A stretch of 64,000 nucleotides of DNA from Lactifluus volemus (GCA_022376515.1 WTXI01000008.1:434001-498000); one strand, 5' to 3'; shown: positions 33,655-46,062, counted from the first letter of the stretch. Program-made: numbers and translations. The notes: generated by a model from the sequence alone, not told the origin.

Positions 33655-36600
33655 CCGCGCTACCTATCGTTGTAATTTTTTTTTCTTTTCCCTTTCGTCC
33701 TTGGTGCTCGTAGTGATACACCCTTCTTACCCCAGCCATCTAAAAATACGAGGTTGGTTAACATTTGCATCGCTACCATTGTGATGTCATCATGCTCCGA
33801 GTTGATTTTTCTAAAACTGAGCGTGGCAAAAGTTCTCGATACAAGAAATCCCATCTTTTTTTTTTTGCCACCAGGACTGAGCCTTGGTCTCGCTTACTAG
33901 AGGGTATATATGGTGTTTCGTTTGATCTGTCGAATGTGTGGCGACAGTAGTTCGATTAGCGCGCATCGTTATTGTTGTTGTTGATGGTGGTGGTGGGTGG
34001 CTTCTGACTCCGAGTCGGAGAGTGAGTGGCCTTCGTAGTTTGCAATGCCCGCCTCGGCCACCACCAAGCCGTATGCCGAAGTCACAGCCACTTCGGAGTC
34101 AATCTGGACAAGGACGTCCGTGCGGATCATTGTAGAGAGGGCACCCATCTTCTAAGAAAACGCGAGGGCGCGTTGAGATTCGGCTGGCGAAGGTGATAGA
34201 ATAATTTAGCTTTGCAATGACGACCACAAATGTGACTCGAAATCGCACCCGCACTGGAAAAATGTTCGCTGGGAATTGAAAAAAACAAAGCTCTAAGCCG
34301 AAGATTAAATTGAAAGCAAGTGAGCCCGCAACTCGATTCGGTTAATCTGCCGACGTACTGTAGATCGTATAGGCAAGTCCTTCTTTCCTGATGTGGCCCA
34401 TGAGCGGGATTAAGCTGGAGCTTTCTTGGATTACTGACTGTGAAGGTGCTCTTATGTTCGCAGCATCTCGTACCGTGATCCTGCAGGGACGACCGAGTCA
34501 CGAGGAGGGAACCAATGAACATACAGGACGCCTGCGAAAAGCCTTGAGGGCCAAGAAAAAATGGAGACAGTGCCAATGCGACATGCGGGGGATGAAACAT
34601 CGTCAAGAGTCAAGGATATTTTCTATTTTCTCATCTAAAGGTGTTAATTCGCGGCTGGGGGAGATGGTGGGGGGGCGGGGGGTGTCGATGGACCCAGATA
34701 CTCAAAACCCCTACGGCTGGGAAGATGTTCCGACAGAAGCTTCTGCTGCTTTTCTCCTTTTGTTATTTCGCTTTTTGTTTTCATTTTTTTGGGTATCAAG
34801 TCAGTCTAACTTTTTCCTAATCGATAGGGCGCTTGACTTCGCAACGCCACCCGACACATACCCATACCCACTGCATACGCCTCTTCGAGGCATTCTGTAA
34901 AGAAGGCGTGCACACGTATGGTAACGCATATGGCGAGGACATTCTAACACAACTTTTTTTTTTTTGAATCCAAGAGGGCAATCGTGATAAGAGATTTACG
35001 TTGCCAGTTCGTGGTCAACAAAGCTTCCAAGTTGCACGTTGTATCATGCACTTCACCATTTCGTACACGCCGTCCCACGTTTTTCTCCTCCACAACAATA
35101 GCAGGAATAAACTACGACATGATCTATGATGGTTTTAGGAATTGGTAGTCACAATGGTCGTTCGTCATCCAGTCGTGGACAAAGACTCGGAACAGGCCAT
35201 ACGTCTCACGGACATCAACGTTTTGAACTCTCATCTGTTCCCAGCGTTGCGTAGAGTCAGACCCATTGTCCCCTAGTACTGCAAACCTAGATGATAAAGG
35301 TGATATTAAACTGACTGACACTGTTATCGCTCTCAGTGTTGTTGTCCGGAGAGGTAGCTCAGGCTGTGCCTAGTAGGAACGGATCGTGCTCCCGCTGAAC
35401 TTCAAATAACTTAAAATGCCACACGGCGTTAACTGACCAAGTCCTTTTGTTGTGTTGTTGTGACATCTTTCGCTATTGTTTAGAACCTCAGATCTGCTCT
35501 GTAGATCTCCTAGGCTGATACTAGTACGCGCCCACGAAACGTCAACAGATAAAAGGAGATGCTCGTAGCAGCTAGCAGAAACATATTCAACCTTCTAAAC
35601 ACCCTCTAACGCTAACACATCAATGGATTCGTTCAACACCATCTCTGCTATATTTTCCGCCCCTCCAAGTGGCCCCGACTTCCATCCTGAGCACCCCACC
35701 GACACCGATGGTAATGGGAGTGGCGGCAATTGCCTCATCGCGTAGTCGTATTTTCCGCCACGGGGTCTCAAAACGCTGTGATCATGACCAGGATGACTGG
35801 CAAGTGACTTTCCTTTACTTTCTATAATAACCCACAACTTATTCTTCACCCCTTTACGTCGCAGCACCCGATTCATCCCCCGTTCTGTTGCACTCTCATT
35901 ATTTCGTTCTCCATTTGTATTCCTCCTTTGATTGTACCAGGACAACACAAATGTCCTTTGACCTTTTGATTATGTATTCACACATTTGTCATCTACATAC
36001 ATCTCGATTGTAGTAATGTGTGTATTGCCTCCTGTGCCAGTTGATGTATCATCGTTCTATATGACACTAATAGGATCATCTTTCGCTAACAGAAAATATT
36101 GTTGGATGATGTCGACAGACTGGCCACCTCTATCGAAGAACTCGCCAATTGGAGATGCTCACCTGATGCCCGGACTCCGAACTACTCCTGGTTCACGCCA
36201 ACACGTGAACGTCATAAGAGCTAGGCTGAATTCGTGGGATATTCCCTCCTAGACCTTCTATAGCACCCCAACTTGATTTGCGCAATGAAAGTGTTAAACC
36301 ATTTCAGGTGTGTGTGAACTGTTGATGCATCGTTTGGAACAAGATATGTCCCAAGGCATTATGCATTAGTTTAGATGCATCTCCTTGCTACTTTGGTACG
36401 TTGGCCGTCTTTGGCCCACCGAGCCCGGGCAAGTGTAGCCATTTAAAATATGCATCATCACGAGTTGGAAGGAGATACGCGCGAGAAAGATACGTAAGAG
36501 CATTTGGAAGTGAGATGTTTTAGCAGTTGTGGAGTAAAATGTCCTTGGTGATATAAGCGAAATGAGTCGCGAGGTGCAATAAGACACGGCACGAGGCACG

Positions 36601-36940
36601 GTACTAAGCAGTCTGAGACTACTAGGGGAGACACAGGGAACGTTAGGATCATTGAAATAAAGAAAAACTGAGAGCCACACAAGGTACATAGCAGGGTATT
36701 CGGGCTTTGAGCAGAAGTAAACGCAGTACGCAGTAAGGCACACACCCCAAGGCGTAAGGAGAGGTGTGGTCGAGGTGGCGTAGCGAAGCACAGGACTGAG
36801 AAGATGAAAACGCTAAGAACTTGATGACGTGCCGCAACTCCAGGCTTGTTACTGCAGCGCTGAAGGTAGCAGAGCAAGGGCAGAGGGTTGAGTGTGAAAG
36901 GAGCTGAAACCGAGGGTCCATGGGTGGTGAGAGTATCATC
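33655..36940. repeat. Tandem repeat unit U3 (with pheromone gene)
   Basis: Third unit, about 3.3 kb; carries an extra segment near 36065-36370 not seen in U1. Ends at the AAACCGAG landmark, followed by single-copy sequence. Confidence 0.88.
35623..35745 (+). CDS. Lipopeptide (CaaX) mating-pheromone precursor 2
   Basis: Intronless 40-aa paralogue of the gene at 30299. Starts MDSFNTISAIF, ends DTDGNGSGGNCLIA, so Cys37 heads a CaaX box (CLIA). The EH pair at residues 23-24, 12 residues before the cysteine, matches the canonical processing dipeptide of basidiomycete pheromones, predicting a mature lipopeptide of about 13-14 residues. The middle has diverged strongly from copy 1 (about ten substitutions and a two-residue length change) while start and tail stayed alike. 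The TATA box is changed by one base (GATAAAAG at 35548), so expression may differ. Sits in tandem unit U3. Confidence 0.85.
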   Translation: MDSFNTISAIFSAPPSGPDFHPEHPTDTDGNGSGGNCLIA

Positions 36941-37620
36941 GCGTAAGCCAGCACGGCATATGCCACGACATTATCTTCGTTCCCTGCTGTGCATCACCTA
37001 TGATGGAGTATTCTTGTTGGACAAGTATGACGTCCTTGTACCCAGGTGGCAGAAGGGAAAAAAGGACATGATCGCCACATCTTTAGACGTGAAATTTGTG
37101 TAAAACGTCAACGCGTCAAATAACGGGCACGTGCCCTAACTCCCATGCTATGCCGCAGTGGTGGTCGTCGGTAAGTAAAGCATAAGGATCACGCTCCGAT
37201 TCATTTTATGACATCATAAATATTCTTGATTGCGGAAAATAACTCATTAACGGTGCTCGACGAGGCCGTAGAAGTCCAAAGTCGGAGCACACATCAGGAT
37301 GGCTAGGTCGTACATGGTCAGAGGTGTTTGTACACTTGAGGGGTTAACGAAAGAGGTGAAGGCGAACGGGGTTGAGCTGTACGGCTCGTCATGCAAGGTC
37401 GAGTTTGGAGTAAAGGAGGCATAGAGGGAAGAGGGAGTTAAGTGCGAAAATAGCCCAAAAGGCGATACACGGAGAGATGAAGATTAGTTCAGATCAGAGC
37501 AGCATCAACCGCACATGAACAAAAATAACAAAAAAAAAGTCCTTGGGCTCCAGCGGCCTTGATATCGACAGCCGGTATGCCAAAAAAAAAAAAAGGTAGC
37601 GCGAGACAAGAAAAAAATCA
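36941..37620. other. Right edge of the repeat island
   Basis: No gene recognised. AT-rich, with poly-A runs near 37530 and 37580. It also holds the 3' flank of the coiled-coil gene. Confidence 0.5.
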
Positions 37621-40600
37621 TCACGATGGGACTGCAATCATCGATCTACGCTTAGATGCAGCCGATAATGATCCCGACATCGACACGGGGGGTGCACGTG
37701 GCGAAGGTCGCATCGTGTTTTCTTTTTCGTCCGAGGCCGAGCCCGACGAACTTTGATGCGACGTCGATCGGTCCACGTCCGAAGAAGACGCAGTTGCTGT
37801 GGCGAGTTTCGCCTGGCGCATCAGCTCGGTGCCCGACATCGACATCGGTCGCCGAGTGTTTGCAATCGCGGGCGGTGACTTGGTCCCGGGGCGACCGACA
37901 GCGGAGGAAATAGACGACACGCGCGTGTGAGATAAGCCAGTGGGCGACGTCGCAGTGGAGAGAGATGCGCGCGGTCGGATGGGTGGAGGGGCTTTCATCG
38001 AGCCATCGATTACGCGCGCAGGCTTGACAGTCGTCGGTGTCGGGACCTTATTAGGCGCCGTGCTCGTCGGCGTTGTCGAGTTCGTATTGATCCGGACGCT
38101 CTTGCCCAAAGTCGTGACACGTGCCGCCGTCGACAGTGTCTCTGAAGTCTTTCCAGCCTTGGGCGCGTCTTTACTAGCGTCGGAGAGGCGGGATACGGGG
38201 CGCGACGTGTTTGGCGGGGATAAGGTAGTCGACTCGCGTCGAATATGGTTGACCTTACTCGGTGCAGGTGTTGTGCCCGCTATACCTTTGACACTCATCC
38301 TGCGCTTCATCTGCAACCTGTCAGCATGGGACACGGGTGGGGGGATATAGGGACAAAAGGTCCAAACTGACCAGCTCGAGTTCCTGCTGCTTCGAATCCA
38401 GCGCAATATTAAGTCCCTGCAGATCGTCGCGGTCCCTCTCGCGTTGTTTCTCCATCTGTGCGACCTGGACCTCCCTGTTAGCGCTCTCCGTCTGCAAGTC
38501 GCGGACCTGCTTCTTGAGCTTCTCCAACTCGGCCTCGAGAGGTTCTACGCGCTCGCGCAGGGAATTTGCAGCGAATTCTGCGTCGTTCATCCTCTGGACG
38601 GCAGCTCCCAACTCTGTTTGTGCGCTCTCCGCGCGCGAGGTGAGTTCGGCAACCACCCGGCGGTGTTCATCGGTCGTGTGCACCTTCTCACGCTTGAGCG
38701 TCGCAAGTTCTGCACGCACGTCTTCGGCCTCATCCTCACGAGCAACGACGCGATGGGCAAGCTCTTCAAGCTCGGCATCACGCTGCCGAATGTCCTGTTC
38801 GAGGCGTGTGACACTGTCGTTGGCACATTTGAGCTCTTGCCGAAGTGAGCTGAGATCGTCAGCCTGCTGACGCAATTCGGCTAATTCAGCCCCAAGCTGT
38901 ATACACGTTCGAGTTAATTCCCGACAAAAGAGAAAGCCACCCAAGTTCCCTTACCTGAACCTTCTCTTGCTCGAGGGTCTCCTTTTCCACAAATAGCTCC
39001 TGAAGTGTGTTCTCTGCCTCGGAGCGGCGATTATCTGCGTCGTTCCATTCCAGCTCCATGCTTTCGATCTTTGCTTCGAGCGCGGCGACCTCGCTTTGCA
39101 AAACGTTACGTTCTTCCTTGAGTTGTGCCATGCTCTCCCCGTTCCGCTCGGTATTCTTCCACTGCGCCTCAAGTTCGTCACGCAAGACAACCATCTCTTC
39201 GTCTTTCTTCGCCAGAGCCTTCGTCGCCTCTTCCGACTCCTGGCAAAGTGCCTTGCGTTCTTTCTCCCATTCCGCTTCTGCGCGTCGGTGACGTTCTTGC
39301 TCCTCGCCGGCCGTTGCAATGTATGCGATGCGGGATTCGTCATCTAGCGCTCCCACGGTGTTCAGCAGCTCGACCTGCTCTCGGGCGGTGCGGAGATCCT
39401 CTTGTAACTCGCGTTCGGTCTCGTCGCGCTGATGAAGCTCCTCCCGCAACTTGGCGATCTCATCTTCCATCTCCTTGGCTTTCGCCGAGGGATCCATGAA
39501 GGTCATACTGTTCCTGGCCAACTCACCCTTCTCCCGTTCGAGTCCTGCGATTTGCCTGTGCAACAGCCTCATGGCTTCACCGCTCGCCTCATCCATGACG
39601 CTTCGCTCCAAGCTCTCTTCACGGCTTCGATCCACCTCTTCCTCTAGATTCCGGCACAGACGCTCGAGTTCTTGGACCTTCTTTTTCCACCCGCGGACAA
39701 CTCCGCGACGCTTCTCACTCTCCTTCTCAGCAGTCTCGGCTCGTTGGATGAGGACGGAGACAAGCGCGTCGCGCGCGCCAAGGTCGATCTCATATTGCGC
39801 ACAAAGTTCTTGCTGGAGCGCGAGTTGTGTCCGAAGTGACCAAATATGATTTTCATCTTTGGACGGCCTTCGTGCGTGTCCGATGACGGCGGTGGGGGGT
39901 GATGGTGGGAGCAATGTGCCCGGAGTGTAAAACGTTGTCGCATTCGCACGGAACGGATCAGGCTCTGCAGGTGGGGGAGACATGTTTGCTGCGCGTTCCG
40001 CCGATGACGTTGAATATAGCACAACTGTTGCAGGACTATCATTGGTGTCCGATTCTGGATTCTTGCTCCTCGACAGCGTCTGGAACATAGATTCGCTCAC
40101 CGCGCGGTTACGACCTGGGGAAGGCTCGACAGCGAGTACATTGCCAGGGGGGCCAGGGTTAGAATGATCTTTGGGCATGGGGTGGAAAACGGTCTGGCCA
40201 AAGCTGAAGGAGAGACTACGGTCATGGGAGAGGGCCTTTGAGGTCTCCATGGAATGGTAAACAGTGTGGTTTGCCTCCTTGGGTGGTAGAACGACCGTCG
40301 GAGACGGTGCAGGATGCCGAGGAACGTGCTGGGTTTCGTCATCCATGGACTGGTCGGTTTCAAATATCTCAACAGCATCATCGAGGAGAGGCGGCGCAGC
40401 GGAATTGGCGGTGATAGGTGGCAAGTCTCGTTGTGACATATCGAAGATGTTGGTAACCTCTGGCGGGGGTATTGATATCATCGAACCGAGGGACTGGGCA
40501 ACAGCACTTGGCGACCCCTGCGTGCTCTGCGCAGGCAGGAACAAGTCTTGGACCGGCACACGAATGCGGTTGCGGAAGCGAGTACCCGAAGGTGAGAGCT

Positions 40601-41283
40601 CCGCTTGGGGATTTGCCTCGTTGAGATGCAGGTCGTTCGGGAGTGACAAGTCATCCGGCTCGCTAGTAGCGGAGCCGTCGGGTGTCATGACTTTGTAGGC
40701 GTCACGAGAGAAGAAGCGGACGCTCTGCCCCGTTGCAGGTGTATTACCGTCACGGAGAATGGACCGCACAGAGCCACATCTGCCATCCATGGCAGTGTCG
40801 GGTCGCCTCACGCTTTCAATTGATGGTCTCATAGGATCCGTTGGTGTTAGTCTTGCGGAATCTGGCATCGTGTTTATGGAAAGCTGAGAGACTGAAGCTG
40901 GTGATGCTCATGTGAACAGCGGAGCCAGGACTGGTGGGAATATACTTACCATTCGTATGCAGGCTAATGTAAGACTTGGCCTTCTTGGGAAGGCGCAACG
41001 GTAATTTCAATCCAGAGGAAGCTTTCGAAGGTTCGCCGCTGTCGTGTTTGGCACTTTTTGATATCCGTCTGAACATACCGCCTCGATGTCTTGACGGTGA
41101 CCCGGGAGGACTGGGTACGGGAAAGGGGACTTCTGTGGGCCTGTTCTCACTGTTATCGTCGTTGTGAGATACAGCTAAGTTTGGGTGCTGCTCGAGGGCA
41201 TCTGGGATGACGTCTGGACTTGAGGACAGGACGTCCTCCACGGTAGTACGATGCTTGAGGGCATTGCTTAGTTTAGCCCACAT
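37621..41283 (-). CDS. Coiled-coil protein, conserved in basidiomycetes, function unknown
   Basis: Exons on the minus strand: 41283-40950, 40861-38955, 38896-38372, 38310-37621; 1151 aa. N-terminal basic/serine-rich part (LPLRLPKKAKSYISLH), then the conserved SVRSILRDGNTPATG and SVRFFSRDAYKVMTPD. From about residue 430 to 920 there is nearly continuous heptad-type coiled coil rich in Glu, Arg, Leu and Gln. The C-terminal 230 residues are Ser/Thr/Pro-rich and basic (SRPVSRLSDAS, RRPMSMSG), a disordered tail that could bind microtubules or be phosphorylated. I recall similar proteins with the FFSRDAYK motif in other basidiomycetes but no assigned function. A spindle-pole or polarity role is only a guess from architecture. 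Confidence 0.88.
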
Positions 41284-42026
41284 GATTAGTGTAGATAAAA
41301 GGGTGAAGAAGGGACGTCGTCGTGGTTATTGTAAATGTCGAGTTTGAGTTCGAGTTCGGATGTTCTTGAACATCATGTGACCGTGTCCCCTTCTCGCGTT
41401 CACGCGTATTAGTCACATGAACATCTTCAGCTGTATCTTATCACAAACTTGAACCTTTGATGGTTGAAATACAGTACTACTACATATACTATATCCAACC
41501 TATCATTCGGACAGTCACGGCTCCAAGTGATGGACAGACCCTTGCCGTGATGGCCCACTAGTAAGTTACCTCGCTGTACAGCTGCAGAGCTTCGGCTACA
41601 TTAGACAGCACGTGACTCAACCATCCGAGTCTCCCATGCACAGACTCAGCAACTCGGCAAGCGTGGTGACAGTTCACCTCTTTTTCGTTCTCATTAAAAA
41701 CTACACTTTTACACCCCCAAACACCTGAAATATCATAAAGACATGTATTTAATGACACCTGCCAAGAAGCGGGCCAGAAATGAGTGAAATATAACAAAGT
41801 ATCCGAATGATGGGTGTGACCGAAGGAAGGGTTGGATATATAGTACACAGTCGAATATCGCCCGCATTTAATCTTGCAAGCAAGGTGTTTACATTACAAT
41901 AACACTTGTTTTTACCACCGTCTGAATATGTAACACGATTCGCGTAGAAAGAACACTGTGTAACACTGCCTGCAACCTAATACAAAACAATTCTTTAGAA
42001 CAAATGTGGGGTGTTCTCATCAGGAC
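41284..42026. other. Intergenic region
   Basis: Promoter side of the coiled-coil gene and 3' side of the 7-TM gene. No further gene recognised. Confidence 0.5.
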
Positions 42027-43473
42027 TTACTCATTACCGCTTGTCCGTATTTGCGGATGCTTCGAGCAGCGTTCGTTAGTGGGACTGTTCTTGTCATGGT
42101 CAAAGTTGGACTTACGTCGACTTGCAGCACCAGTACGATGTTGAACATTCCAAGAACTAGTACAGGCAGTCGGTGATTAGGCCAGCAGGATTGTGTAAAA
42201 GGCTCACGAATCATGAACACAAAGTAGATGAGTCCTGGCCAAGCAAGACGCGTCAACAAACTGATCAGAACTTGAAAAAAAACAAGGTACCATCTATCCA
42301 AAGTGCATTCAGCAACTTTGATGTTATCTGTGTCGACTTGCATTTACGGAACGGTACAGCTTTGTACAACGTCAAAACCAACACGCCTGCTGGGTGTCAG
42401 TTGCGGCAATAGGGACACCAAGATGTTCAGACGAACCAGTTTCGAACGCCATTACAGTAACATATGAAAGAATCCACGTATGCCCAACGGCACTTGTTAG
42501 AACTTCACATTGCTTCATACCCTTGATCTTCGGAATATCAGACGGGTTTTCTGAGAGCCGCCGATTCGAGTCGTCAAATCGCTATGTGAAGGGTAAAACC
42601 AGACAGCTTACCGACAGTTGTGTAAACATCAATAAAAAAGAGCGCGGCTCCTGGTGCTATGCAGGCCTACGACCATCCAATTGATTTGAGATATAAGAAG
42701 TATTAAGGGCCGCTTCCGTACCACGAGGAAAGAAACAAGAAATACTAGCATCCACCGGCTTCTTCCCCACATAGCCCACGTCCTCATCATGATAATGACT
42801 GGGTGATTGAGTGGTCGAGTTTCAGCAGCACAGCGTAGACGTACTCACGCTCTGCAGTCAGTATAGTGATGGCACGTAGGCTTTCCTTGATCGCATCTAT
42901 CCTAGGCCCCGGCTAGCCGAGATCATCATCAGTTTGGTTTTAGGTGCCTGCAACTTGGAAACGCACTGGAAGTAAACTTAAAACGGCAGCTATCAATGAT
43001 GGGTATCGCGCCAATACGAATAGGATGTGGGTAAAGGTGATTCTGCCTCGGCGCCAGAGGAAATTAAACTGTCTCAGAGGTAAGACATCAGGAAAATAAA
43101 TTCTCTAGGTGAGCCGAGATGCACACCTCGTTTTGGCTGGTCAACAGCCAGTCAAAAAACTACCCAAGGCGGGATTGGCTTAGCTACACTCGCGAGTAGA
43201 CAAACCATCGTGCAAAACTGTGAGACTTACACTCAAAGTCACGCTCGCCACTGATCACACCAGATGAGGGTGCGCGCGCACAACACAGAGAGAATCAGCA
43301 TCGTGGAATCCCACGAGATTAGCAAGGATCCTGTACCTGCAATATCCTACAAAAGCGACAAACCAAAAAAAAAAGGGGGGGGTTGTCAGCAACTCGGATG
43401 TTTGCGTGCATTTCGAGAGTCCCGTGCTTGCAGTATAGTACTCACCGAACTGAGCCGCCAATCCGAAAGGCAT
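42027..43473 (-). CDS. DUF6533-like multi-pass membrane protein
   Basis: Seven or more short exons; limits approximate. Pieces in order: MPFGLAAQF (43473), then GTGSLLISWDSTMLILSVGE (the DUF6533-type YD..LTL..E helix), AITILTAE joined to LIIMMRTWAMWGRSRWM (the hallmark RTWA.WGRS between helices) and LVFLVSFLV, APGAALFFIDVYTTV, HTWILSYVTVMAFET, then DG|LIYFVFMI and LGMFNIVLVLQV. These correspond one by one to transmembrane helices of Agaricomycete DUF6533 proteins. Splice sites fit where checked, for example the intron between the helix ending FVFMI and LGMFNIV. Such proteins have unknown function and are not STE3 receptors. Confidence 0.6.
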
Positions 43474-44393
43474 TGAGCGACGCGTGCTACGGCCGCCGCA
43501 ATGTCCTCGCCACTCGGGCTTGACATCAAGATTTGCAGGCTACAGTGAACCGCGCCAAAAAAAGCACCAGGCGATATGACGCGTTTCTGCAGGGCAGCGG
43601 GTTTGGTGGAGGGTGGGGTTACACAGAAATCGCTTTAATAAATGGAACGTGCTCTCATAACTACCCGTGGAGGAAGTGATGGTAACTTAGTCGGGTGGCG
43701 ATTGGTGGCGGTGGTTGTTACAGCGATATCAAGGACGTTGTAATTATGCCGCCTACAGATAACGGTCAGTGTGAATGAGAAAGCTTAACTCATGGCGCCA
43801 CTGGATACTGTTGAGTGAATAGGCACGTCTCTCCAGCCGTCTCATGAAGACGTAGGATGTAGATTGGGGGGGGATCAGAGTAACAAATCACCTCGACCCT
43901 GATATGGACCTAAGACCTAAGACGCTGCCAGAAGCCCATCATTCTTGTTATGATGCGAGACTCTAGATTTGGAAGGAGAAGCACTGATTGTTGCTACAGT
44001 ATCTTGAATTTTCCTGATCAGGTTAAAACGTAGAACTTGGTGTACAATCTTGCCAGGCTCCCAGGCTCCCAGCTGGCGCAGCCGCATTCACCCATGTGCC
44101 CAGGGCCTTCGGGCGAGGGAAGGGATACAGTCCAGTAAAGAGAGTTTGCAGTAAAAGTCCGGCTGTTGTCCACACAATACAGTACCGTACCTCGCTTCCG
44201 AAAAAGGAGGTACCTGGTACCTGGTTCAAGGGGGTACGTCCAGCGGTACTGTAATGATGACGGCAATGGACTCGACATTTATTTTTATTTGTTTTGCTAT
44301 CGCCGAACATCATACGGCACCCCTGCTCTATACTGTACAGTACATAATGTACTACAACATTCACCACGTGCTGTATTTCATATCCCCAAAACC
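43474..44393. other. Intergenic region
   Basis: About 0.9 kb without a recognised gene; holds the 3' flank of malate dehydrogenase, with short GGTACCTG-type repeats near 44210. Confidence 0.5.
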
Positions 44394-45909
44394 CTATACC
44401 TTGGCCGGAGGCGTCTTTTGGAAAGTGGCACCCTAGCAACCACGAATTAGCCTTCCACTTCAGAACTGCCCGAGAGCAACAAACCTTCTCAATGTTGGCC
44501 GCAAGTTCGGGGACAGCAGCAGAGATGAGCTGCTTCTCGTGATCCGTCACGTTTCCAAGAGGAATGATCCTCTCGACGCCCTTGGTCTATCCCGAGGGTG
44601 AAATTGGTGAGCCGGCTACTAAATTTTAGCAAAAAAACGTTGTAACCAACTTACCCCAATCTCGACGTTCGTTGAGAAATAGTCTAGGTCCCTGCCGATC
44701 TCCTTTTTCACTGTAGCACCACCTTCACGGTCTGCTTCGAGGTGGACATAGCTAGGAGCGATGAGCCCTTTTTCTCCCGTGAGAGCCTTGAGGATCTTGG
44801 AGGTGAACTCTGCGCCGGCATATGCCATCGAGAGTGTGGCAGACCCTGTGCCGTCTTTGGCCTTGACGACTTCATCACCGCCAAACTGGATGCGCTTGGT
44901 GAGCGCCTCCAATCTTTCAGTGTCAACCGAAGCAGGAAGCGGATGGGATGACTGAGAAAGGAGTGGGACGATCTGCAATACGTGGATAAACAAGGTGGAC
45001 TATATCGGGCTGAAGAAGGCTCAACGCACAGTAACACCAGAATGGCCACCAACGACGGGAACGATGACGTCCCGGGACTTGGATCGATCTTCGATTATTT
45101 CTGCGACGAACGTTGAGGCGCGTACAACATCCAACGTCGTTACACCGAAGAGCCTGTCATGATCAACATCAGCGAAAATCTTCCCAAGCTCGCATAAGCA
45201 AAATACCTTCTGGGGTCAAAGATGCCTCGTTTTTTGAAGACCTCAGCAACTATGGGAACGGTAGAATTGACAGGGTTGGAGATCACGAGGATGAATGCCT
45301 TGGGTGCTGTGACAGCAATGCCGATGGCCAGATCATGAACTATGCCGGCATTGATCTAGTGATGGTCAGTTTTTGATATGCAATCAACTTATCATTTCAC
45401 TCACCTTGAAAAGGTCATCACTTTATATATTTTCATATCATGAGCTACTCTCTACATCAAAGGGATAAAAAAAATTGAACCAACCGGGTCATCTAAAACG
45501 ATGGATCAGTATCAGATTACGCAAATCCGGGCATGGTGCGCACTCCTGGCTTTCGAGGCACGCCAGCAGGGATGACGACAATGTCGGCACCGCTAAGAGC
45601 CTTGGCAAGACCATCATCTGGAGGGAGGTAGCCCTCGACCTTGGCAGGAGTGGCGATGTGAGAGAGATCGGCGGCAACACCTGGCGTGTTGACGATATCA
45701 TACAGGCCGAGCTGGAAGGTTCACATTTTAGTAGGTCTACAATGCCACGTCACGTTGGGCTAGTAACCTCAGTAACCAAGGGATTTGCCTTGAGGAGAAG
45801 GGCCAAAGGTTGGCCAATTCCACCTGACGGATGCGTTATCTTACGTTGGGTGATTATTGGAGAGGGGGTGGTACTGACCAGCAGCACCGAGAACGACAGC
45901 TTTAACCAT
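44394..45909 (-). CDS. NAD-dependent malate dehydrogenase
   Basis: Interconverts malate and oxaloacetate. Exons on the minus strand: 45909-45879, 45823-45768, 45711-45544, 45492-45485, 45420-45405, 45355-45207, 45153-45030, 44972-44655, 44586-44485 and probably 44414-44394; 330 aa. The Rossmann motif starts at residue 7 ([19 protein letters not shown]). Substrate-loop arginines are in PRKPG|MTR|DDLF, the catalytic His180 in VVGGHSGVT, and [11 protein letters not shown] is typical of the mitochondrial/glyoxysomal branch. No targeting presequence is visible, so a cytosolic or peroxisomal form is likely. Two micro-exons of 8 and 16 nt encode the mobile loop. The last exon (TPPAKV) is my best guess; the frame without it runs on without MDH likeness. 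Divergent from the PPR gene. Confidence 0.94.
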
Positions 45910-46062
45910 TGTGCAAAGTCTAGAGAGCTGGGTTGGATAGAGCGACTATTGACTGGGAATTTATACGGTGGCGAACGAAGGAGCCGGCTGATTCGGATCC
46001 GATAATTTAAGCTAACTTATTATTATATGATAAATTTAAATTTGAATCATGCGCAACTTTGA
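45910..46062. promoter_or_regulatory. Bidirectional promoter MDH / PPR gene
   Basis: 153 bp between divergent start codons, with an AT-rich core (about 46005-46050) of alternating TTAT/AAATTT. Shared control of two genes with mitochondrial or carbon-metabolism roles is plausible but inferred only from position. Confidence 0.6.

Noticed and set aside
42027..43473. STE3-type pheromone receptor
   Set aside because: Helix motifs (RTWAMWGRS, the helix with HTWILSYV, DG|LIYFVF) fit DUF6533 proteins; STE3 hallmarks such as the conserved N-terminal and PLPWH-like segments are not seen.
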